A stretch of DNA of 21,374 bases from assembly GCA_013002375.1 (NCBI GenBank), contig JABDJW010000233.1:1-21374 (forward strand). Direction: 5' to 3'. The position numbers were made by a program, and so were the translations under genes. Shown here one piece after another: positions 1-6,183 of this stretch. Source of the stretch: Acidimicrobiales bacterium (GTDB lineage Bacteria; Actinomycetota; Acidimicrobiia; Acidimicrobiales; SHLQ01). Below the pieces are notes generated by a model, which worked only from the letters and a program-made list of their open reading frames with translations, did no database searches and was not told the origin of the DNA. Within the stretch, counting starts at the first letter, position 1. Each line of letters begins with the position of its first letter.

Positions 1-39
1 GGCCGAAGTCGTCGATCGCCGCCCGCCGGACGAACCCCA

Positions 40-1071
40 ATGATGCCTGCCGGTCGTCCGGTGCGCGAACCGGTCGTGGTCCAACTGGCCGGCTGGCGGC
101 TGCCGAACTCGCCGATCCGGATCACCAACCAACCGTTGGGTGATGAAGCATTCGCGGCGCTGTTGCGCGACGCGACCCGTCACAAACTCATCGGGGTGCT
201 GGCCGGCGCGGTGGGGGAGGGTTCGATACCGGTGACCCCCGGCCAGTTCGAACAGGTGGCCGAACACCACGAAGCAGCCATGCAGGTCGCGATCGAACTC
301 GAGCAGACCTTGCTGGCAGCGGTCGACGTGCTGGCCGAGGTCGACGTCGAACCGATCGTGTTGAAGGGATCGGCACTCGCTCGCACGGTCGCGCTCGAAC
401 CGGAGCACCGAACGTTCGGTGACGTCGATCTGCTCGTTCGATCGACGGAGATCCCTGCCGTCGTCGCCGCGTTCGAAGGAATCGGCGCCCGACGGGCGTT
501 CGAATCGCTCGGCACCGAGTACGACCGGCGGTTCGCCAAGTCGATCACCATGCGATGGAAGTCTCACGAAATCGACATCCACCGCACCCTCGCGCCGGGG
601 CCCTTTGGTCTGCGCATCAGCGAAGCCGATCTCCACCGCGATCGGGTGCCGTTCGACATCGGCGGGCGGTCGCTCCTGGCCTTCGACCCGGAGCGGCACC
701 TCGTCCATGCCTGTTTGCACGCCGCGCTGGGCGATGTCGAGCCCTTCCTCGCCAACCAACGCGATATCGGCCTGCTGGTGACCCAGCCGGGCCTGAACCA
801 CGTGCGGGTGCTCGATCTCGCGGCCCGCTGGAAGCTCGAGGCACCCGTGGCCAAAGGCCTGCTCGCGGCGGCGAAGCGCCTCCGGTTGCCGGCGTCGACG
901 TCGACGGCCTGGGCGGGCGCCTATCGACCGAGCCGCCAGGAGCGCTTTCTGTTGGCCAGCTATCAACGGGAACAGAGCCGCTTCCGCCGCACGGCGGCCG
1001 CCAGCCTGCTCGTCCTGCCCTGGCGCGACCGGCCCGCCTATCTCCGGGCCCTCACCCGACGGAAGTACTAG
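40..1071 (+). CDS. Nucleotidyltransferase family protein (NTP_transf_5-like), 5' end uncertain
   Basis: A 343-residue protein that looks like the uncharacterised nucleotidyltransferase family (Pfam NTP_transf_5, polymerase-beta fold). The family pattern is visible: LKGSAL at about residues 108-113, then FGDVDLLV with the metal-binding pair D128/D130, then EIDIH (D179, H181) where the third acidic residue is expected. Members occur in capsule, envelope and peptide-modification loci, but their substrates are mostly unknown, so none is assigned here. There are two adjacent ATGs (40 and 43), no clear ribosome binding site, and the frame stays open to the left edge, so the true start may lie outside. 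It ends 55 bases before hom, which has its own promoter-like box, so they need not form one operon. Confident in the fold, not in the role. Confidence 0.7.
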   Translation: MMPAGRPVREPVVVQLAGWRLPNSPIRITNQPLGDEAFAALLRDATRHKLIGVLAGAVGEGSIPVTPGQFEQVAEHHEAAMQVAIELEQTLLAAVDVLAEVDVEPIVLKGSALARTVALEPEHRTFGDVDLLVRSTEIPAVVAAFEGIGARRAFESLGTEYDRRFAKSITMRWKSHEIDIHRTLAPGPFGLRISEADLHRDRVPFDIGGRSLLAFDPERHLVHACLHAALGDVEPFLANQRDIGLLVTQPGLNHVRVLDLAARWKLEAPVAKGLLAAAKRLRLPASTSTAWAGAYRPSRQERFLLASYQREQSRFRRTAAASLLVLPWRDRPAYLRALTRRKY

Positions 1072-1114
1072 CCGCGTTTCGGAAATGGGGCGGGTCGGCG
1101 TGGGCGTCAGGCGG

Positions 1115-1126
1115 TAGCGTTTGCGT
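1115..1126 (+). promoter_or_regulatory. Leaderless promoter of hom (-10 box TAGCGT)
   Basis: TAGCGT at 1115-1120 fits the actinobacterial -10 pattern TAnnnT. Six bases separate it from GTG at 1127, which would put the transcription start on the start codon. No convincing -35 box is seen. The same spacing recurs before arsR, rpiB, the ABC-F gene and the glycosyltransferase gene in this window. Confidence 0.5.
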
Positions 1127-2440
1127 GTGACCAATTCTCCTCGCACGATCACGATTGGCCTTCTGGGCTGCGGCAACGTCGGCGGCGCGCTGCTGCCCCT
1201 CCTCGAGCAACAGCGGGCCAGTATTGCGGCCCGCACCGGCATCGATCTCCAGGTCGCCAAGGTCGCGGTCCGAAGTCTCTCGAAGAGCCGCGACGTCGAG
1301 GTTCCCGAGGCCTTGCTCACGTCTGATGCCGCAGCCGTGGTCGGCGATCCCGGCATCGATCTCATCGTCGAGTTGATCGGGGGCATCGAACCAGCACGCG
1401 AACTCATCCTGGCCGCCCTCCGAGCCGGCAAGCCGGTGGTCACCGGCAACAAAGAACTGCTGGCCAACCACGGCGCCGAGCTCTACGCCGTCGCGGCCGA
1501 GAACGAAGTCGACCTGCTCTTCGAGGCCGCGGTGGCCGGCGGCATACCGATCATGCGCCCTTTGCGTGAATCGCTGGTCGGGGAGCCGATCACCCGGGTG
1601 CTCGGCATCGTCAACGGCACGACCAACTTCATTCTCAGCCGCATGTCCGATGCCGGCGCGTCGTACGCCGACGCGCTCAGCGAGGCCCAGACCCTCGGCT
1701 ATGCCGAGCGGGACCCGACCGCCGATGTCGAGGGTTTCGATGCCGGCGCCAAGGCCGCGATCATCGCGACCATTGCGTTCGGCGCTTCGGTGGTGGCGGG
1801 CGACGTGTACCACGAGGGCATCTCCAAGGTCACCAGCGCGGACATCGCCTTCGCGGCCCGACTCGGGTACGTCATCAAGCTGCTCGGCATCGCCGAACTG
1901 GTCGATGACGGCAACGCCGATCACAAGGCCCCCGAGGTCGCGGTTCGGGTACACCCGGTGATGGTCGACCAGAACCACCCGCTGGCGTCGGTCCGCGACA
2001 GCTTCAACGCGGTGTTCATCGAAGGCGCAGCGGTCGGCGACCTCATGTTGTATGGCCGGGGCGCGGGTGGGCCGCCCACCGCATCGGCCGTGCTCGGCGA
2101 TGTCATCGACGCGGCGAGCAATCTCACCCGGTCGACCTATGCCGCGATCGGCGATTTGCCCCGGGCCCGCATTCAACCCATCGACAACGTGCGTTCGGCG
2201 TTCTATCTCAGCCTCAACGTCGCCGACGCGACCGGCGTGTTGGCCAAGGTGGCTGATGTGTTCGGGCGCCACGGCGTGTCGATCCAGTCGATGGAGCAGG
2301 AAGGCCTGGGCGATGAAGCGCGGCTCGTGTTCATCACGCACGAAGCGGTCGAATCGAACCTGCAGTCGACCCTGCGCGACCTGCAACAGCTCGATGTCGT
2401 ACACAGCGTGGGTGGCATGATGCGGGTCATCGGGTCCTGA
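1127..2440 (+). CDS. hom: Homoserine dehydrogenase
   Basis: Reduces aspartate semialdehyde to homoserine with NAD(P)H, the branch point to threonine and methionine. The 437-residue protein has the N-terminal dinucleotide motif GLLGCGNVGG, the conserved GNKELL segment and FEAAVAGGIPIMRPLRESL of the catalytic domain, and a C-terminal ACT domain (around SLNVADATGVLAKVADVFG), which in this family senses threonine. GTG 1127 is chosen because it lies six bases after a -10-like box; an in-frame TTG at 1121 would overlap that spacer. No Shine-Dalgarno sequence is visible, in keeping with a leaderless message. thrC begins one base after its stop, so the two are surely co-transcribed. Confidence 0.96.
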   Translation: MTNSPRTITIGLLGCGNVGGALLPLLEQQRASIAARTGIDLQVAKVAVRSLSKSRDVEVPEALLTSDAAAVVGDPGIDLIVELIGGIEPARELILAALRAGKPVVTGNKELLANHGAELYAVAAENEVDLLFEAAVAGGIPIMRPLRESLVGEPITRVLGIVNGTTNFILSRMSDAGASYADALSEAQTLGYAERDPTADVEGFDAGAKAAIIATIAFGASVVAGDVYHEGISKVTSADIAFAARLGYVIKLLGIAELVDDGNADHKAPEVAVRVHPVMVDQNHPLASVRDSFNAVFIEGAAVGDLMLYGRGAGGPPTASAVLGDVIDAASNLTRSTYAAIGDLPRARIQPIDNVRSAFYLSLNVADATGVLAKVADVFGRHGVSIQSMEQEGLGDEARLVFITHEAVESNLQSTLRDLQQLDVVHSVGGMMRVIGS

Positions 2441-2441
2441 C

Positions 2442-3842
2442 GTGACCAACTCGGCACCGCTGCAGTACGTCAGCACGCGCGGTGCAGCACCCGCCCTCGA
2501 CTTCGGCGACGTGTTGCTCACCGGCCTCGCCACCGACGGCGGACTGTATGTGCCCGCCGAATGGCCGCCCCTGCCCGACACGGCCCGGGCGGCCGATCTC
2601 AGCTATGCCGAGCTGGCCCGGGCCGTCATGTACCCCTTTGTCGAGGGTGTGATTGCGTCGGACGACTTCGGACGACTGGTTGCCGATGCCTACGCAACGT
2701 TCCACCACGAGGAGGTCATACCGTTCCGCGAGATCGGCCCCGATCACTGGCTGATGGAGTTGTTCTGGGGACCGACGCTCGCTTTCAAAGACGTCGCGCT
2801 GCAGCTGGTAGGTCGCCTCTTCGACCACGAGCTCACCGCGCGGAGCGAGCGACGCACGATCGTCGGCGCGACCAGCGGCGACACCGGTTCGGCCGCGATC
2901 GCCGCATGTCGCGATCGGCCGTGTCTCGATGTCTTCATCTTGTTTCCCGAAGGCCGGGTTTCGGAGGTCCAACGGCGGCAGATGACAACGGTTGATGCCG
3001 CCAACGTGCATTGCGTCGAGATTCGGGGCACGTTCGACGATTGCCAGGACTTGGTGAAAGCCATGTTCGGCGACGAATCGTTCCGCAGCGAGCAACAGCT
3101 CGGCGCGGTCAACAGCATCAACTGGGCCCGGGTGATGGCGCAGGTCGTCTACTACGTCTGGGCCGGCCGGCGCTTCGGCGAACTCGAGAAGCCGGTGTCG
3201 TTCAGTGTGCCGACCGGCAACTTCGGCAATGTGTTTGCCGGCGAGGTTGCCCGCCGGATGGGCGTGCCGGTCGGGCAGTTCATCGTGGCCAGCAATCGCA
3301 ACGACATCCTCACCCAGTTCTTCGGCGACGGGTCGATGACCATCGGTGAGGTGCACCCGACGCTGTCGCCCAGCATGGACATTCAGGTGTCGAGCAACCT
3401 CGAGCGCCTGCTGTTCGAACTGTTGGGTCGTGACGGGGTGGCGATGGCCGAGTTCATGGCCCGCTTCCGGGGCGAGGGCCACGTTGGACTCGAAGCCGAG
3501 CAGTTCGCCCTGACCAGCGAGCACTGGACGGGCGCCAGCGTCGATGATGCCGGGACGTCGGCCACGATCGCCCGGTACTACGCCGATCAGGGGTATCTGC
3601 TCGATCCGCACACCGCGGTCGGCGTTCAGGCCGCAGAGCGTTGCCGGCGCGATACCGGGGTTCCGCTGATCACGCTGGCCACCGCCCACCCGGCCAAGTT
3701 CCCCGATGCGGTCGAGGCCGCGACCGGCGTGCGGCCCGAGCTTCCGCCGCACCTCGCCGACCTGCACACACGCGCCGAGCGCTACGTTACCCTCGACAAT
3801 GACCTGGCCACGGTGTCGCGATACGTGGCCGAAAACCGTTGA
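2442..3842 (+). CDS. thrC: Threonine synthase
   Basis: PLP enzyme that turns O-phosphohomoserine into threonine. At 466 residues it has the length of the longer threonine synthase class, with an N-terminal segment YVSTRGAAPALDFGDVLLTGLATDGG typical of that class (shown here only as a family hallmark). The PLP lysine is K116 in PTLAFKDVALQ, and the phosphate-binding loop is the SGDTGSAA motif at about residues 146-153. GTG 2442 starts one base after the hom stop, which indicates translational coupling. The stop TGA lies in the first unit of an 18-bp tandem repeat. The +1 frame stays open through all five units and ends in TAG just before the next gene, so an extended C-terminus may have existed or may arise by frameshift. 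Confidence 0.96.
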   Translation: MTNSAPLQYVSTRGAAPALDFGDVLLTGLATDGGLYVPAEWPPLPDTARAADLSYAELARAVMYPFVEGVIASDDFGRLVADAYATFHHEEVIPFREIGPDHWLMELFWGPTLAFKDVALQLVGRLFDHELTARSERRTIVGATSGDTGSAAIAACRDRPCLDVFILFPEGRVSEVQRRQMTTVDAANVHCVEIRGTFDDCQDLVKAMFGDESFRSEQQLGAVNSINWARVMAQVVYYVWAGRRFGELEKPVSFSVPTGNFGNVFAGEVARRMGVPVGQFIVASNRNDILTQFFGDGSMTIGEVHPTLSPSMDIQVSSNLERLLFELLGRDGVAMAEFMARFRGEGHVGLEAEQFALTSEHWTGASVDDAGTSATIARYYADQGYLLDPHTAVGVQAAERCRRDTGVPLITLATAHPAKFPDAVEAATGVRPELPPHLADLHTRAERYVTLDNDLATVSRYVAENR

Positions 3843-3923
3843 GAAGCCCCGAACCGTTGAGAAGTCCCGAGCCGTTGAGAAGCCACAGACCGAGAAGAAG
3901 CCAGAGACCGAGAAGAAGTAGGC
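3834..3923 (+). repeat. Five degenerate 18-bp tandem repeats at the 3' end of thrC
   Basis: Units start at 3834, 3852, 3870, 3888 and 3906; the first reads aaccgttgagaagccccg and later units drift towards gaccgagaagaagccaga. The first unit contains the thrC stop. The +1 frame would encode a hexapeptide repeat of the type T-V-E-K-P-R ending in lysine/glutamate-rich sequence and TAG at 3919-3921. The last unit gives a GAGAAGAAG stretch that may serve as ribosome binding site for the next gene. Confidence 0.85.
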
Positions 3924-3924
3924 C

Positions 3925-5085
3925 GTGAAGTACGTCATCTGTGTGCCCGACGGGTGCTCGGACCTGCCCACCGACATGCTCGACGGCCGAACGCCGCTCG
4001 AAGCGGCCCACATGCCGAACCTCGATGCCCTGGCCGCTCGCGGCACGGTTGGTCGGGCCGCCGTGATTCCGGATGGATTGCCGCCCGGTTCCGATGTGGG
4101 CAACATGTCGATCCTGGGCTACGACCCCTCGCAGTTCCATACCGGCCGTTCGCCGATCGAGGCTGCGGCGCTCGGCCTTCGTCTGGGTGAGGACCAGGTG
4201 GCGTTTCGGTGCAACCTCGTCACCGTCGGCCCGGACGGCACGATGCTCGACTTCGCGGCCGGCCACCCCGACAACGAGACCGCGGCGCAGATCATCAAGG
4301 CCGTCGACACCGAGCTCGGCGACGACACGATCTCGTTCCACCCGGGCGTCTCGTACCGGCACACCATGGTGGCTCCGGCCGCCCTGGGCGATGTCGTGTG
4401 CACGCCACCCCACGACATCACCGGGCAACCGATGGTGTTGCCGGCCGGAACGGCGGCGGGCCCGATCGGTCGTCTGATCGAGGCATCGGCATCGATCGTC
4501 GGCCAGTTCGAAACGGCGGCCACCCACATCTGGTTGTGGGGTCAGGGCCCCCAACCGGTCATGACACCCTTCCATCAGTTGTTCGGCCGTTCTGCCGGCC
4601 TGGTCACCGCGGTCGATCTCGTGCGCGGGCTCGGCGTGCTCACCCAGATCGAGGTCCACGAAGCCGAGGGCGCCACCGCCTGGTTCGACACCAACTACGA
4701 GAACAAGTGCCAAGTCGCACTCGATGGTTTGGCTGCTGGGCTCGACCTCTTCTTGATCCACGTCGAGGCCACGGACGAAGCCGGCCACGCCGGCAATGCC
4801 GAGGAGAAGGTGCGGGCCCTGGAGAACTGGGACAGCCGTATCTTCCCGAAGTTGGTCGAGGGTCTCGATGCGATGGGTGATTGGCGCATGTTGGTGATGC
4901 CCGATCACGCGACGCCGCTCGATCTACGAACCCACGTGCCCGACCCGGTGCCGTATCTCCTCGTCGACTCGCGCACTGCCGGCCCCGGCGGGGTCTACAC
5001 CGAAGCCGGTGTTGCGTCGGCGGCGGTGGTGCCCGGTCACGCGCTCATGGGCCGCCTTCTCGAGGTTGAGGCTTCTCGAGGTTGA
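3925..5085 (+). CDS. ApgM-type alkaline-phosphatase-superfamily protein, probable homoserine kinase
   Basis: By sequence this is a member of the archaeal-type cofactor-independent phosphoglycerate mutase family (metal-dependent alkaline phosphatase superfamily), 386 residues. Visible sites are the N-terminal metal Asp in VPDG, the PGSDVGNMSILGYDP motif with S56/D57, the metal motif HVEATDEAGH (D284, H288), PDHATP (D327, H328) and a final His (H337). A subgroup of this family has been proposed as an alternative homoserine kinase in genomes without GHMP-type ThrB. Here it follows hom and thrC in the slot of mycobacterial thrB, and no other kinase is present, so phosphorylation of homoserine for ThrC is the favoured role. 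Phosphoglycerate mutase activity cannot be excluded. GTG 3925 follows GAGAAGAAG. Its stop lies inside a 16-bp repeat. Confidence 0.85.
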   Translation: MKYVICVPDGCSDLPTDMLDGRTPLEAAHMPNLDALAARGTVGRAAVIPDGLPPGSDVGNMSILGYDPSQFHTGRSPIEAAALGLRLGEDQVAFRCNLVTVGPDGTMLDFAAGHPDNETAAQIIKAVDTELGDDTISFHPGVSYRHTMVAPAALGDVVCTPPHDITGQPMVLPAGTAAGPIGRLIEASASIVGQFETAATHIWLWGQGPQPVMTPFHQLFGRSAGLVTAVDLVRGLGVLTQIEVHEAEGATAWFDTNYENKCQVALDGLAAGLDLFLIHVEATDEAGHAGNAEEKVRALENWDSRIFPKLVEGLDAMGDWRMLVMPDHATPLDLRTHVPDPVPYLLVDSRTAGPGGVYTEAGVASAAVVPGHALMGRLLEVEASRG

Positions 5086-5119
5086 GGCTTCTCGAGGTTT
5101 AGGCTTCTGGAGGTTCAGC
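5056..5119 (+). repeat. Four 16-bp tandem repeats at the 3' ends of the apgM-like gene and arsI
   Basis: Units start at 5056, 5072, 5088 and 5104 with consensus cttctcgaggttgagg; the first two are identical and the last two have one and three changes. The apgM-like stop TGA (5083-5085) is in unit 2 and the arsI stop (5115-5117, minus strand) is in unit 4. Read on the minus strand the unit is AACCTCGAGAAGCCTC, clearly related to the 18-bp unit behind thrC (AACCGTTGAGAAGCCCCG), so related arrays in opposite orientation flank the apgM-like gene. Confidence 0.85.
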
Positions 5120-5549
5120 AGCAGGCCTCGCTCGCTGCTTCGGGCGTGCAACACGCGCCGACCGCAGCCGGATCGATCAGATGCTCGGCATCGGCCTTGA
5201 CCGTGTAGACCTCCCAGTCCAGCTTGTTCGGCGCGGTGACGTAGGTCTTGTCCTGTTCGGCAAAGCAGCAGCTGGTCTCGGCCACCGCGGTGGGGGAGAG
5301 CCCCTCGTTGGTGACCCGGCTGGCGAACTCGGTCACCTCCGCGGTCGTTTCGACCTCGACCCCCAGGTGGTTGAGGTGGCTGTCGGCATCGGCGTTCTCG
5401 AACAGCACGAGCTTCAGCGGCGGACTGGCGACGGCGAAGTTGGCGTATCCCGGGCGAACCTTGGCCGGTTCGGCACCGAACATCTTGGAGTAGAACGAGA
5501 TCGCTTCATCGAGATCGGGGACGTTGAGGGCGAGTTGCAGTCGGCTCAC
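5115..5549 (-). CDS. ArsI/CadI family metalloenzyme (VOC superfamily)
   Basis: A 144-residue vicinal-oxygen-chelate protein close to mycobacterial CadI and to ArsI, the C-As lyase that removes methyl or aryl groups from trivalent organoarsenicals. It starts MSRLQLALNV, has FYSKMFGAEPAKVRPGYANF, metal ligand candidates Q5, H61 (LNHLGVEV) and E113 (DWEVYTV), and the vicinal cysteine pair C94-C95 in CCFAEQDK that binds the arsenical in ArsI. The C-terminus carries two further CC pairs (133-134, 143-144), which may help metal capture. GTG at 5547-5549 is preceded by AAAGGA eight bases upstream. It is divergent from arsR across an operator-rich spacer, so repression by that regulator and induction by metal or arsenite are likely. 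Whether it acts on organoarsenicals or binds cadmium is open. Confidence 0.92.
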   Translation of the reverse strand: MSRLQLALNVPDLDEAISFYSKMFGAEPAKVRPGYANFAVASPPLKLVLFENADADSHLNHLGVEVETTAEVTEFASRVTNEGLSPTAVAETSCCFAEQDKTYVTAPNKLDWEVYTVKADAEHLIDPAAVGACCTPEAASEACC

Positions 5550-5590
5550 GGGTGAGGTCCTTTCGTAGCGTCACCATCATACATAGATGC

Positions 5591-5635
5591 TGATCAATGC
5601 ATTGACTATGATCAATGTATCGATGACTGTCAATG
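5591..5635. promoter_or_regulatory. Probable ArsR operator: TCAATG repeats on one helical face spacing
   Basis: TCAATG occurs at 5594, 5612 and 5630, exactly 18 bp apart. The first is part of a perfect 12-bp palindrome TCAATGCATTGA (5594-5605); the second is an imperfect version, TCAATGTATCGA (5612-5623). The block overlaps the arsI promoter and lies just upstream of the arsR -10 box, the expected place for an ArsR dimer to repress both genes. The spacer is much richer in A and T than the surroundings. Confidence 0.6.
5605..5633 (-). promoter_or_regulatory. Promoter of arsI (TTGACA - 17 bp - CATAGT)
   Basis: On the minus strand a consensus -35 TTGACA (complement of 5628-5633) is followed by 17 bases and CATAGT (complement of 5605-5610, four of six consensus bases). 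Transcription would start near 5598, giving a leader of about 50 bases with a ribosome binding site. It is embedded in the TCAATG repeats. Confidence 0.5.
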
Positions 5636-5650
5636 GATTCTTTCTTCCGG

Positions 5651-5662
5651 TATGATGGAGCC
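5651..5662 (+). promoter_or_regulatory. Leaderless promoter of arsR (-10 box TATGAT)
   Basis: TATGAT at 5651-5656 is a near-perfect -10 box, six bases before ATG 5663. The third TCAATG repeat lies about where the -35 contacts would be, so ArsR bound there would block its own transcription. Confidence 0.55.
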
Positions 5663-6016
5663 ATGGCCGAACAGACCAGTCTCGACCGCCCAGGCCCCGA
5701 TCTGGCCCCATGCTGCGCCCCCATCGCCGATGGTGCGATGTCGGCGGCCGAGGCCGAAGTCCTGGCCGCAACGTTCGCGACGCTGGCCGATCCCGTACGG
5801 TTGCGGTTGCTGAGCCTGGTTGCCAACGCGCCGGACGGTATCTGCGGGTGTGATCTCACGGGGGTGCTCGATCGGTCGCAACCGACCATCAGCCACCACC
5901 TCAAGTCGCTCACCGAAGCGGGCCTGCTCGAGCGAGAGAAGCGAGGTCGCTGGGTGTGGTATTCGCTTCGCCCCAACGCCCTCACCGATCTGGCCGGCGT
6001 CTTCAGCAGCGCCTGA
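5663..6016 (+). CDS. arsR: ArsR/SmtB family metalloregulator
   Basis: A 117-residue winged-helix repressor. The DNA-recognition part is DLTGVLDRSQPTISHHLKSLTEAGLLE (about residues 64-90), followed by the wing KRGRWVWYSL. It has two cysteine sites: an N-terminal pair C17-C18 and C61-x-C63 (ICGCDL) at the start of the recognition region. The CxC site matches the classical E. coli type, and an N-terminal CC pair combined with a cysteine at this region matches the Corynebacterium type, so either or both may bind As(III). ATG 5663 is preferred to the in-frame ATG 5633 because a -10 box ends six bases before it and 5633 lies inside the operator. It presumably controls arsI across the spacer and itself. 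Confidence 0.93.
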   Translation: MAEQTSLDRPGPDLAPCCAPIADGAMSAAEAEVLAATFATLADPVRLRLLSLVANAPDGICGCDLTGVLDRSQPTISHHLKSLTEAGLLEREKRGRWVWYSLRPNALTDLAGVFSSA

Positions 6017-6183
6017 CGTCCCGGACCGGGTTCGCCGGGTGGGGGCGGGGTTCGGTATGGTCGGCACTTGTCGTTTGCGGCACGACGGTCGGCGATCCAT
6101 CTGTGACGTCCGACTCCCTGCCGCTTCGCGTCGGCCGCAACCAGATTTCGAACCACACATCTTCCGATACTGGAGAAGCACCC
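6017..6183 (+). promoter_or_regulatory. Spacer before rho, leader region
   Basis: A 167-bp spacer between arsR and rho. It must contain the rho promoter and a leader, because rho has a good Shine-Dalgarno sequence (GGAGAAG, 6172-6178). TATGGT near 6056-6061 is a possible -10 but has no matching -35. No strong hairpin or poly-T tract was seen. Rho genes are often autoregulated through their leaders; nothing in this sequence proves it here. Confidence 0.3.

Noticed and set aside
5956..6183. N-terminal extension of Rho through the spacer and into arsR
   Set aside because: A good ribosome binding site precedes GTG 6184 and the upstream residues do not resemble Rho.
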